From positions 82,501 through 146,500 of the forward strand of contig JADJLO010000003.1 of the NCBI GenBank assembly GCA_016710075.1: a DNA stretch of 64,000 bases, in the 5' to 3' direction. Positions 19,709 through 30,526 of this stretch are shown one piece after another. This stretch comes from Acidobacteriota bacterium. GTDB lineage: Bacteria > Acidobacteriota > Blastocatellia > RBC074. Position numbers and translations under genes: made by a program. The notes beneath the pieces were generated by a model, which was not told where the DNA came from, ran no database searches, and saw only the letters and a list, made by a program, of their open reading frames with translations. Each line of letters opens with the position of its first letter. Positions within the stretch are counted from its first letter, which is position 1.

Positions 19709-19849
19709 GGAAGAGAGAGTACGAAACACGAAACAGACGAAAAATTAATAGCCGATGATCGGGCAGGATCTTTCAATAAACGTTTTGCCAATATTTTTCG
19801 CGCATTTGACCTTTTGTATTTTTTTCGTCTGTTTCGTACTCTCTCTTCC
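19709..19849. repeat. Family A inverted repeat, copy A2
   Basis: Left arm 19709-19744 (GAGAGTACGAAACACGAAACAGACG) and right arm 19820-19849 are complementary. The left arm has an extra ACGAAAC unit relative to the right. It lies exactly between convergent tpx and uspA genes. Confidence 0.88.
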
Positions 19850-19851
19850 AT

Positions 19852-20295
19852 TTACCCCATGGGCAGGCAGATCACCGGGACACGGGCGGCTCGCAGAACC
19901 TTTTCAGCCGTTGAGCCGAAGAGAAGTCCCTCGATCGATCCATGATGCTTCCCGCGGATGCTGAGCACAATCATTTCAAAAAAGAGATCATTGGCAACCC
20001 GAAGGATTTCGGCAAACGGCAGGCCGACCACCACCATGGTATCGATCTGCGGTTGACCGCCGTCGAATTTTTTCGCGATCTCTGCAAGTTTTTCTTCGGC
20101 CGTGACCCGCATTTTCTCGATAGTCGTCTCTGCATCGAGCAGCCCTTCTTCACTCAACTGCCGGATGAAATCCGAATCGATCACGTGAAGCAGGCACATT
20201 TCGCCATCAGGATTGATTATCGAATGCGCGAAATCGACGGCATTGAGCGACGCCGGGGAGAAATCCACCGGAACCAGAACATCCTTGATATTCAT
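19852..20295 (-). CDS. Universal stress protein UspA family
   Basis: 147 residues from ATG 20295 (MNIKDVLVPVDFS). The frame extends upstream to 20370, but that extension runs into repeat DNA and a GAGGTTATT ribosome site sits before 20295. It has the single USP fold: VLVPVDFSPAS, the hydrophobic LLHVID strand, and a C-terminal nucleotide-binding loop region GKHHGSIEGLLFGS followed by VPVICLPMG. The glycine spacing in this loop differs slightly from the usual G-x2-G-x9-G-S/T, so ATP binding is likely but not certain. Probably a cytoplasmic stress-resistance protein. Confidence 0.9.
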   Translation of the reverse strand: MNIKDVLVPVDFSPASLNAVDFAHSIINPDGEMCLLHVIDSDFIRQLSEEGLLDAETTIEKMRVTAEEKLAEIAKKFDGGQPQIDTMVVVGLPFAEILRVANDLFFEMIVLSIRGKHHGSIEGLLFGSTAEKVLRAARVPVICLPMG

Positions 20296-20315
20296 AATAA
20301 CCTCATAAAAACCGG

Positions 20316-20410
20316 AAAGTTTAAAGTTTAAGGGTCTAAAGTTTAAAGATGTATTCTCAACGGACAACATCTATTTAAACTTTAAACCTTAAACCTTAAA
20401 CTTTAAACTG
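20316..20410. repeat. TTTAAAG-heptad hairpin, copy D2
   Basis: Left arm 20316-20351 is built of GTTTAAA-type heptads and the right arm 20368-20410 of their complements (TTTAAAC, TTAAACC). Loop of about 16 bp. It lies in the divergent gap between uspA and clpS and could affect both promoters. Confidence 0.85.
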
Positions 20411-20476
20411 TAATTTCGGTGATGGTTGTTAAATGCGTGAAATCTGTTAGCATTTTGTCGTGACGGAATTTGAAGA

Positions 20477-20821
20477 ATGTCCGCCGCCGATAATGTGAAT
20501 CTTATGCCAGGATACGACCGGGAACTTGACGATGCGGTACTCACCGAACAAAAGCAGGAGCTGAAGAAGCCCTCGCTTTACAAGGTGCTGCTGCATAATG
20601 ACAACTACACGACGATGGAGTTCGTCATTTTTGTGTTGATCAATGTCTTTCATCATTCCGAGCTTGAAGCGATACGGATCATGCTCCAGGTTCACAATCA
20701 GGGAATTGGGATCGCAGGGATCTATACTTATGAGATCGCCGAGATGAAGGTAGCGCGAGTTACGGTGCTGGCACGAGAGAACGAATACCCGCTGATGTGC
20801 ACACTTGAAGAGGACCATTGA
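20477..20821 (+). CDS. clpS: ClpS adaptor of ClpAP protease
   Basis: 114 residues. The ClpS core is clear: KPSLYKVLLHNDNYTTMEFV (the HNDxYT substrate-pocket region), a helical middle, and VHNQGIGIAGIYTYEIAE followed by LKCTLE-like MCTLEED. It binds N-degron substrates and docks them on ClpA, whose gene follows 35 bp downstream. An alternative start at 20504 would remove a poorly conserved N-terminal tail. Confidence 0.94.
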   Translation: MSAADNVNLMPGYDRELDDAVLTEQKQELKKPSLYKVLLHNDNYTTMEFVIFVLINVFHHSELEAIRIMLQVHNQGIGIAGIYTYEIAEMKVARVTVLARENEYPLMCTLEEDH

Positions 20822-20856
20822 TCCTGCGTCAGCATAGTCTGAAATAAAAGAGCATT

Positions 20857-23128
<2,272 letters not shown>

Positions 23129-23288
23129 AGAGGATTACGAAATCAGACGGAATAAACGAAACAGACGGAAGTCTTCTGGCAATCAACAGGCAAGGTCATC
23201 CGAAATGACGCATTGAAAAAATATTCGTTTTTTACCTGTCGGGCTTTTTTGTTTGTTTCGCTTATTTCGTCTGTTCCGTAATCTATTC
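23129..23288. repeat. Family A inverted repeat, copy A3
   Basis: Left arm (GATTACGAAATCAGACGGAAT and onward, to about 23170) and right arm 23245-23288 are complementary over roughly 40 bp with a few mismatches. It begins directly at the clpA stop and ends 4 bp before the next start codon. Confidence 0.88.
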
Positions 23289-23292
23289 TTCT

Positions 23293-24567
23293 ATGCCATA
23301 TAAAACAGTTCTCATTCTGGCGCTCATCATTGCGATTCCTGCGCAGCCAACAGGCAGGCTCGAAACCATCACCCGAAAATTGACATCACCCGAGTTCGAC
23401 GGCAGGGCCTTCAAATCAGAAGGCGGTCTGAAGGCCGCTCAGTTCATCGCTGAAAATTTCAAACAAATCGGCCTCAAACCGGTAAGATCCGGCAATGATG
23501 CCTATCTTCAGAAAATCGCCGGTGGAGGCCAGAATGTCATTGCTTCGATCGAAGGTCGCGACCCGGGCTTGAAAAAAGAATCGGTCATCATCTGCGCCAG
23601 TTATGACGCCTTCGGCGGCAAATTTGCAGGGGCGATGGATAATGCCGCGGGCGTGGCGCTCTTGTTTGAAATCGCAAGGGAGATGGTGAAAAGCCCTCCT
23701 GCGCGGAGCCTGATCTTCATCGCCTTCGACGGAAGCGAGCAGGGAATGGCCGGAGCCGTGTTCTACTCCGCAAATCCCCTCGTTTCGCTCGAGGTGACCG
23801 CTGCTGCGATCAATCTCACCGGATTCGGTGGAGGCTGGTCGGAGCGGAAACACGATACGATCAACATTGTCGGATCTGAATTCTCGCCTCAATTGCGCTC
23901 GGTTCTGAGCGATCTCAAAGATCCCGATAAGCCGACCGCCATACTCGGCGCCGATGTTTTCAACCGGATCGAGGGCGAGCATCTGCTGCCTGGTCTCGGG
24001 CGTGTTCCTGTTCTAGGCATGACCAGCGGATTTCATTACGCATACCATTCGCAAGCCGATACTGCCGACAGGATAAATTACCCTTCTCTCGAAAAAACGT
24101 CATCCAATTTGACCGGCATAGTTCGCAGGATTGCCGACAATCCGGGAAGAATCGAACGCACGGGCGAGCCTGTTTACGATGAAGGCGAGTCCATGGCCTG
24201 GTATTCAATCCTTCTGGCCCTGCGAGAAAACCTGCTCAAGAGCCCCTCAAATGACGCCGCACAGGCGAAGATCGATGATGCCCTGCTTGAATTGAATCGC
24301 CACAAAGGACGGCCTGTACAGGACCTCGCAGCCCGCGAGGCCGTTATCCGCCGTGCGGCGGATATCTGTTTCTTCATCGCAAATCCGAATGGGGTCGAAT
24401 ATTCCAATCTGCTGAATAATGCCAAAAACCTGCAGGATCGCGGTGAAAAACAGAAAGCGATAGAGGCTTACAGGAAATTACTGAAGTTCGTCGAGGAAGA
24501 GTATCGGCTGGATACGAGACGTGAAAATGAAATCCGGTCGAGGCTGAAGGTTCTTGAAAGCAGATAG
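23293..24567 (+). CDS. M28 aminopeptidase-like exported protein, probably catalytically dead
   Basis: 424 residues with a signal peptide (LILALIIAIPAQPTG). The fold follows M28 zinc aminopeptidases, but key residues differ. The first ligand HxD motif is SYD (Ser103). The GEE motif reads GSE, so the general base is Ser148 while ligand Glu149 stays. The INLD motif reads INLT (Thr176). Asp116 (GAMDNAAG) and the late His in FHYAYHSQADT remain. Loss of a metal ligand and the general base suggests a non-enzymatic binding role, though sequence errors are possible. The C-terminal 60 residues look TPR-like. There is no Shine-Dalgarno; the ATG abuts a repeat arm. Confidence 0.75.
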   Translation: MPYKTVLILALIIAIPAQPTGRLETITRKLTSPEFDGRAFKSEGGLKAAQFIAENFKQIGLKPVRSGNDAYLQKIAGGGQNVIASIEGRDPGLKKESVIICASYDAFGGKFAGAMDNAAGVALLFEIAREMVKSPPARSLIFIAFDGSEQGMAGAVFYSANPLVSLEVTAAAINLTGFGGGWSERKHDTINIVGSEFSPQLRSVLSDLKDPDKPTAILGADVFNRIEGEHLLPGLGRVPVLGMTSGFHYAYHSQADTADRINYPSLEKTSSNLTGIVRRIADNPGRIERTGEPVYDEGESMAWYSILLALRENLLKSPSNDAAQAKIDDALLELNRHKGRPVQDLAAREAVIRRAADICFFIANPNGVEYSNLLNNAKNLQDRGEKQKAIEAYRKLLKFVEEEYRLDTRRENEIRSRLKVLESR

Positions 24568-24582
24568 GTCAGGCTGGAAAAT

Positions 24583-24631
24583 AAGGCGGAACAACCGGAA
24601 TGATTACCTGATAATCCGGTCGTTCCGCCTT
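24583..24631. terminator. Bidirectional hairpin terminator
   Basis: AAGGCGGAACAACCGGA pairs with TCCGGTCGTTCCGCCTT with one mismatch, 15 bp after the M28-like gene stop. It also faces the end of the Rhs remnant on the other strand, so it can stop both transcripts. Confidence 0.8.
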
Positions 24632-24646
24632 CTAAGCGAGGCCTAA

Positions 24647-24881
<235 letters not shown>

Positions 24882-24896
24882 GGGTCGTCAACGCCG

Positions 24897-25253
24897 TCAT
24901 GCAAATTCGAGAAAATTCGGCGGCGCATAGAACCCACGCTTGCGTAATGGTTCGGGCGATTGCGTCTCGCATAATTCGCGCAGCCGTCTCATGCTCGATG
25001 CGGCTTTGACCAGATAAACCGGTTCCGGCAGCGCGCCTATCTCCTGTGTCCATGATGGCGGATGCTGATGCAAACGAGTCGCGAACAGTTCAACCAGCGA
25101 GGCCGCGGCGGCCAGGAGGGATGAGTCATTCGTTAGCGGCCTGGGTAATTCACTCATGCTTGGATTCTCTTGAAGTAAGTCTTGCGTCAAGCTGCGAAGC
25201 AGCAAACTCTCTCCATTTAGCGCGGCTTCGGCCAGTTGCTCAATTGTCACCAT
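24897..25253 (-). CDS. Small protein paired with nucleotidyltransferase, unknown function
   Basis: 118 residues from ATG 25253, which overlaps the last 14 bp of the nucleotidyltransferase gene; this overlap decides the start and implies translational coupling. The protein is helical, with MVTIEQLAEAALNGESLLLRSL at the N-terminus and leucine-rich segments in the middle. No signal peptide, membrane segment or DNA-binding motif is obvious. I do not recognise the family. By position it could be a partner or antitoxin/toxin of the nucleotidyltransferase. Confidence 0.65.
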   Translation of the reverse strand: MVTIEQLAEAALNGESLLLRSLTQDLLQENPSMSELPRPLTNDSSLLAAAASLVELFATRLHQHPPSWTQEIGALPEPVYLVKAASSMRRLRELCETQSPEPLRKRGFYAPPNFLEFA

Positions 25254-25770
25254 TATGAGTCTCCCACAAATCCGCAAATGCATATTGCGCTTTCAATTCA
25301 TCACCCGGGACCAGGTATGGTTCGACAGCGTGCCAGATATCTTCGCGACTGCCGGACATTTCCTGCAACAGTCGACGCGCATCGGCGATGTCAATATCGT
25401 CTCGCCATGCCGACAATTTCATTGCCAGGAGTTGTGCCGTCGCCGGTCGCCGTACTTGAATGCCTGGGGCCGAGAAGACGACTGGACCAGAGCTGAGTCC
25501 GACCAAATACCCCTTTGCCCCATCATTCAACCATTCATCCATCCATCCGCGCTCCGCTGAGACAACACGTGCCAATTCACGTACCATTTCGGCTTGAGGC
25601 GGTTCGAGAATTATTGCATCTACGTCGCGTGTGGATTCCCGAGCTTCATACACCAGCACCATTAAGGCTCCACCGACTAAAACAAGATCAATAGTTATGC
25701 CTCGCTCTCTCGCTAGCTGTCCTAACCGTTCCAACGCCTGAACTATTTCCTTCCGGTTTATGGTTGCCAT
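25240..25770 (-). CDS. DUF6036/MNT-like nucleotidyltransferase
   Basis: 176 residues. The N-terminal half has the minimal nucleotidyltransferase signature: VLVGGALMVLVYEARESTRDVDAI, where GG and the later D-x-D supply nucleotide and metal contacts. Helical stretches follow (KLSAWRDDIDIADARRLL), a pattern known from DUF6036 and AbiEii-like proteins of toxin-antitoxin or abortive-infection systems. It overlaps its small partner gene and lies among Rhs remnants, a typical accessory location. Function as a TA module is inferred, not shown. Confidence 0.75.
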   Translation of the reverse strand: MATINRKEIVQALERLGQLARERGITIDLVLVGGALMVLVYEARESTRDVDAIILEPPQAEMVRELARVVSAERGWMDEWLNDGAKGYLVGLSSGPVVFSAPGIQVRRPATAQLLAMKLSAWRDDIDIADARRLLQEMSGSREDIWHAVEPYLVPGDELKAQYAFADLWETHNGDN

Positions 25771-25785
25771 AATCTTTAACCCGCG

Positions 25786-26040
25786 TCACCTTGACACAGC
25801 AATGCGCTGATTGATAACTATTCTATCATTATTTTTAAGTGCCTGGATTCTTCGTTGGAAGATTAACGATATCGCAGCCAGGCTCCCTGACCTGTTCGCC
25901 TCCATCTGCGTCGAGCCCGGATGATCCGTCACCAGCCATTTGAGCTGATCGTTCCCGGCCTGCGTCCCGTCCCAGACTACCAGCAGTATACCGCCCCGAT
26001 ATCCATACTCCTTCTGCGGAGCAGACGCAAAATAGCCCAT
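25786..26040 (-). pseudogene. Rhs core remnant
   Basis: Minus-strand words KEYGYRGGILLVVWDG and LKWLVTDHPGSTQMEA are typical of the Rhs core just before the DPDGL tip (LVTDHLGSTR in intact relatives). The similarity stops after about 55 codons, followed by unrelated residues. No toxin tip remains. Expression as a protein is unlikely. Confidence 0.78.
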
Positions 26041-26175
26041 GGAAATACAAGTTGTCAGAGATCTACTACACTCCGGAAGTGGAGTGTGAGTTAGAATTGT
26101 TAAAAATCAAGTCCGCTCGGTGTCATTGAGCAAGCGTACCAATGCTGGTTGTTCCGATTTAGTCAATTTAGTTCA

Positions 26176-26843
26176 TTAGCTCATGTCAACAATTGCACTA
26201 ACTCTTACTTTCCAGACTCCGCTTATTTTTCTAAGCAAATATAATGTCGTTCCTCCTTCAGTAATGCGAGCTTGTGTAATAACTGATACCAGCGCTTGAT
26301 CCATTGCTTGATTAAAACCCACTCTCGACAAAGTCAAAAGGTATTTAGATTGTGGAAATTTTTTATGAAACTCTTCCCATCCATCTTTTCCACTAGTATA
26401 ATCTTCTCTGATTTGCTCTACTAGCTGATCATGCACAAGAATAGCCTTGGTTTTCAACTTGAAAGATAAAGTGAGCGGGTGACGCTTCATATTATGACTG
26501 TTATAGCTCTCCAAAGCGCTTCGGTCTACTTCTTTAATTATCCGCCTTAACCCTCGACTCTTTTTCTCCATTCTTCACTGCTAAAACCACGACCCCAAGT
26601 CTGATCTACTATAACTAACAGTTGATTATCATAATCCAGGGATAGACGATTGAGTAGCGCAGAGTAAACAACATACTCCTCTTCTGTTAACTGTTGTGAA
26701 AAAGGTGCGGGAGCACAAATTACCCCGTTCACACTGCGCGCTACCGGCTCAATAATAATCATTACAGCCAAAATGCAAATGAGCCATTTGCCATTCTTAC
26801 TTTCTAATTGTTCGCGACATATCGACATGATATGGCAAAACAT
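26176..26843 (-). CDS. Small exported protein, possible orphan immunity protein (frameshifted)
   Basis: Frames 26843-26547 and 26571-26176 join into one protein of about 222 residues if one base is restored in the GGG near 26562 (RKRVEG continuing as LRRIIKEVDRS). The N-terminus has a hydrophobic export signal (WLICILAVMIIIEPVA). The mature part includes LTEEEYVVYSALLNRL, a charged middle and a C-terminal half with YLLTLSRVGFNQAMDQALV and GVWKVRVSAIVDMS. The gene sits among Rhs remnants and is built like the other exported immunity candidates here. I infer, without proof, that it protects against a lost Rhs tip. Low GC relative to its neighbours fits recent acquisition. Confidence 0.6.
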
Positions 26844-26951
26844 GAAACCGCCTTTCTTTTCTTGTAATTACTTACGAGATTTTCGGCGATACCTTCTCAA
26901 CTAATTGAAGCTTGTGCAAATTAACGTTAAATAGAATCAGTTATTTGAAGT

Positions 26952-27075
26952 CGCGGAGCGTATGGAGTGCGGCGGCTTGACGCCGCTTTTCGTTCGCAAC
27001 ACTAACCCCCGTTATTTTATTGAAATTCGAAAGCAAAAGCGGCGTCAAGCCGCCGCACTCCATACGCTCTGCGAT
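26952..27075. repeat. Family B inverted repeat, best copy B2
   Basis: Left arm 26952-26990 and right arm 27035-27075 pair over about 38 bp with a single mismatch. Core word GTATGGAGTGCGGCGGCTTG. Loop of about 45 bp. The rest of the gap 26844-27108 shows no gene. Confidence 0.92.
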
Positions 27076-27108
27076 CCCAAATAAATTTAATTTGCACACT
27101 CTTCAACT

Positions 27109-27293
27109 GTATCTACTCACGCCCCATTGGCGAAAGGATGAATTTTACAGGATTGACAGGATTATTCTGGAATGGCAGGGAATGGATTCTTTTCGGCGAT
27201 CCTTGAACCATCCTAAAATAATCCTGTAAATCTAGTAAAATCCCGTTAATCCTGTGAAATTCCTCCTTTCGCCAATTGGGCGTGAGTAGATAC
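27109..27293. repeat. Family C inverted repeat with ACAGGATT units
   Basis: Outer arms GTATCTACTCACGCCCC and CAATTGGCGAAAGGA-type sequence (27109-27137) are inverted at 27265-27293. Inside lie inner arms of ACAGGATT-like units (TTTTACAGGATTGACAGGA) with their complements. The right end joins Rhs remnant DNA directly, so the element seems to have inserted into or truncated the Rhs core. Confidence 0.88.
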
Positions 27294-27725
27294 GATCCGG
27301 GTCGTCAGCGTCTGTCCCTGCCCGTTCGTATAGCTCAGACTCGCCAGCCCGTCGAGCGGAATCTGCGGGGCATTGCCTGTTTTGGTCACCGTGGTTCGAT
27401 TACCGTAGCGGTCATAGCCGTAATCCTGCCACCAATCGGGCGTGTAGAACGCTCCCGTCCCTCCCTTGACCTTCTTCAGCCGCCCGAGCTTGTCGTATTC
27501 GTGGGCCCGGTTACGCGCCTAGTTCTGGGTGTCGGTGATGCCCGTCAACTGGCCGGTCTTCGCTCCGTTGTTCTGCCAGTCGTTGCCCCTCCACCCGTCA
27601 GACCAGGTTCGAGCGCGTGTCATAGTTGAAAACATCGCTCCACTGGCCCGTCGTGGAGCCATGCTGTTGTCAACGACCGTCTTCTCGACTTCCGGATCGG
27701 CCCGCTTCTTGGCCGGCAGTTTCAT
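27294..27725 (-). pseudogene. Rhs core remnant with stop codon
   Basis: The DNA is nearly identical to parts of the main rhs gene (about 33700-34000 and about 34630-34680) but joins them directly, deleting about 640 bp. A CAG-to-TAG change (within the word matching DTQNQARN) adds a stop. It is the last piece of the orphan-tip array. Confidence 0.88.
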
Positions 27726-27836
27726 GACCCTGATATCTTGGGCTAATTAGCCGCCAGCAAGAACACATAGTCCGCTGGGCCTCTGTTTTTGATCGTCAGC
27801 ATGAGGAAGAGATCCGGTAACGAGAACTATCGTCGG

Positions 27837-28501
27837 TCACGGGCAATCTACAACCTTTCGCTGTTGCGTCACTGCGAAGGGGGTAGGCGTGGATGTGATT
27901 GGCTCATACCATAACAATCCATATCGCTGCCACCGCACATGGAGGTCCTTCGCCATCTCATTAGATTTGGGCCAAGTGATTACTTCGACTTGGAGAACAT
28001 GGTCGCCCGACTTCACTGCACCGGCAATTTCCCTAACGTCTCGTCGCACGGCAAACGTCCCGGCGATTGCTTCCGTCTCGTAAGAAGCGTCAGGCTGTAA
28101 AACAATGAAGCATTTACTCGGGGCAGCCCCTTTATAGCAATCCTCTCCGCCACTGAGAGTTGGGTTAGTGACGAATTAACCTCAAAGTGCTTAGCTGCAG
28201 CCGCTGCAGAGTCTCGACTAATCATTATCCTGGATATTAGACGGCTTCCCTTATAGAGAATAAGTTGCTGCTTGCTTTTGTTAGTGTATGTCAATTGCAG
28301 ATGTAATCGCAGGCTATCCAACTCCGAATCACCAACACAATATTCTTGGCTGAGAACCTTCGTAGTGAGTTGCAAAGGCGAGGTTTCTGCTTGCGAGCTA
28401 TTACATCGAGGTAATGCGCATGAGACTTTGGATCTTCCATTAATTAGGCTGAGGCAGATAACCACTAGCAACAAGCCTTTTGTAAACCTATCAATTATCA
28501 T
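27837..28501 (-). CDS. Immunity candidate 3, exported (frameshifted)
   Basis: Start ATG 28501 is chosen for its GGGAGAGG ribosome site, 16 bp after the stop of the third Rhs tip. The N-terminus is an export signal (LLLVVICLSLINGRS). Frame is lost near 28115; after it, the reading KCFIVLQPDASYETEA...EIAGAVKSGDHVLQVEVITWP continues to 27837. The complete product would be about 221 residues. Position right behind a toxin tip with a metalloprotease-like motif, plus the export signal, make it the probable protector against that tip. Family not named with certainty. Confidence 0.65.
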
Positions 28502-28517
28502 GCTTGCCTCTCCCTTC

Positions 28518-29964
28518 TTAGAAACATGCTTTTTGGACACTCCGAGTGTACTTCCGATTTAATTTGCCGTTGCCTGCATCTGATCCAAAGACGCCCGTTT
28601 GATGGCCTAGCTCGTGAAGCAAAAGCGCGCCGAACTGCGCGCCACGCAAACCAGAATTTAAGTCTAGGATCTGCATGCCGCTTTTATCGGGCACAAACAT
28701 ATACTGATTGAAGAATGGCCCTTTGTCGTTTATGAAAACAGACGTAGCCGAATTGGTTTGGGCGCCTACTACACTTACCTTTCCCGAGTCAGGGTCGATT
28801 TTGGGTCCGCCGCTAGCAAGGGTGAGAACACGGTACTCTGTATTCTCCAGCATTTTAACCAGATCAGATGATGATTTCCCAAATAATTTTGCACAGTCAG
28901 CCTTTAGTAGGCGTTTCTGGGCCTCCTGAAGGGCCTTCAGAAAGTCCTTCACGTACTTTTGATTCATGCTTCTGACGGTTATTGGTGTCTGTGCCCCTTC
29001 GCTCGCTTTCTGAGCCAGCAAGCTGGTAATAGCTCCAACAGTTGAAGCCAGATAGGCCCTGCTCTCCCAACCCAATAGCACCACTTTTGGCGCTAATGGC
29101 TACAAGATTAATGATTGCAAACTTGGGAGTGTTGATTCCCAAAATAGCTGACAGGATTGAATGCTTTGATGCCCAAATCGCCAGATTCGCAATCCATGCT
29201 CCTGGAAAGGCAATTGAAATCACAGCTACCGCAATGGCTGCGGCTATTGCAATCCATTTTAATGCCTTGCCAATCCACCCAAACAGTTTCTTGAAAAATA
29301 GCCCATCCGGATCAACGTTATTGACCGGATCGTTCCCGCAATAGGCATACAGATTGAGGCTCTGCGGATCGCCCAAACTGACCGCACTCATCCCGATCGG
29401 ATCGACCTGAGTGAAGCGCCCCTGGGCCGAGCTGTAATGCCGGTTGACCGCGTAATCGAGTCCCGTCGCCGCGCTCCGGTCGTAGCTCGTGAACCGCTGC
29501 CTCGACGGATTGGTCTTCGACGAGTGCTGCCACGAGTTGTTCCTCCGAAAGCCCCGGAGGGTTGCTGCGTCCCGTAGGGCAGCCCCATCTGCTTCGTCAC
29601 CAGTTCTCCATTCGACTGGTCGGTCACCACATTTGTTCCCAGACGGTCCGGATGGTGGAAGCGCGTGCCGTTGGCATTCGTCGTCGCCAGCAACCGGCCG
29701 CCAAGATAGACGTACCCGGTCTTCCACAGCAACCCGCTCGCGCCGGATGGCTCATACTCCGCAATCACCTGGCCGCCATCCCATCCAGGTTGTCACGCCG
29801 CCTTCGACGCTCATCAGCCGCTGGTTGCCCGCGCCGTAGCTATAAGTCGCCAGCGTCGCGCCGCCGCTGCTGAGCACCTGCACCAGCCGGCCGGCCGCGT
29901 CGTAGCGATATTGTTGCTGTGTGCCGCCGGAGTCAACGACGGCGTTGGTTTGATTGCCTGCCGG
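28518..29964 (-). pseudogene. Orphan Rhs tip 3 with HELGH metallopeptidase-like toxin domain (frameshifted)
   Basis: Begins 5 bp after the stop of immunity candidate 2, without its own start codon. The first 640 bp copy the main Rhs core through DPDGLF. A hydrophobic segment follows (WIAIAAAIAVAVISIAFPGAW). After a frameshift near 29070 comes a unique C-terminal domain ending at 28518, with the zinc-protease motif HELGHQTGVFGSDAG. At least three frame breaks occur, including a 5-bp deletion in the core relative to the main gene. It is either a silent reservoir of tips or functional after recombination. Reading errors could account for some breaks. Confidence 0.75.
29323..29964 (-). repeat. 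Rhs core homology block, copy 3
   Basis: About 640 bp nearly identical to 33030-33683 of the main rhs gene; includes the RFTSYDRSAATG and GRFTQVDPIGMS codons. Provides a homologous-recombination site next to tip 3. Confidence 0.9.
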
Positions 29965-29968
29965 GGCA

Positions 29969-30454
29969 TTATTTCTCCTCTTGTTTCACAAAGATCATTT
30001 CATTTCCAGAATCTGGGTCGCCAAGAATAACTTCTATCTGATAAGGTGGCTTATTACCAATAAGATTTAGATAAGTAGCTACATTAGAATATTTTACTGC
30101 TATAGACCAGCAAGGTTGATCCGAATAAATAGCCCAAGAGCCTGAGTATGAAGCCATTCCTTTTCGCGATGTTCCGAATGGCTCCTCCCACCAATCTGGC
30201 ATATTGACAATTTCTAGACCCCCATTTTCCATTAAAACCAGTTTAGTGGAGACCGATGTGTCATATCCGCCTCTCTCCCTCATATCTTTAAGAGTAGTGT
30301 GATTTGGCATCCAAGTGCCGATGAGATTACTCCTGTTAGGCTCTGCAGCGGTGCACCCTTGAGAATAGAAGTTGAATCTGCAGGAGGAAAAAGAGAGTGT
30401 GACTATTATTATGTAGATTCTGATCGTTATAGTAGGGCGACCAATTATGAACAT
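29969..30454 (-). CDS. Immunity candidate 2, exported lipoprotein-like
   Basis: 161 residues. The N-terminus has a hydrophobic signal ending in a lipobox-like SFSSC. The mature region includes NLIGTWMPNHTTLKDM, EIVNMPDWWEEPFG and a C-terminal ILGDPDSGNEMIFVKQ. The gene starts 72 bp after tip 2 ends. It ends just before the core DNA of tip 3. This order (tip, then small gene, then next tip) is the main reason to call it immunity. The DPDSG motif and W-rich region look conserved, but I cannot name a family with certainty. Confidence 0.65.
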   Translation of the reverse strand: MFIIGRPTITIRIYIIIVTLSFSSCRFNFYSQGCTAAEPNRSNLIGTWMPNHTTLKDMRERGGYDTSVSTKLVLMENGGLEIVNMPDWWEEPFGTSRKGMASYSGSWAIYSDQPCWSIAVKYSNVATYLNLIGNKPPYQIEVILGDPDSGNEMIFVKQEEK

Positions 30455-30526
30455 GTATATCCTTGTAATGCGAGGAGCTTCATTTGTCGAAGCTCCTCAA
30501 GACCGACCTGACCGTGGCAAAATTCT

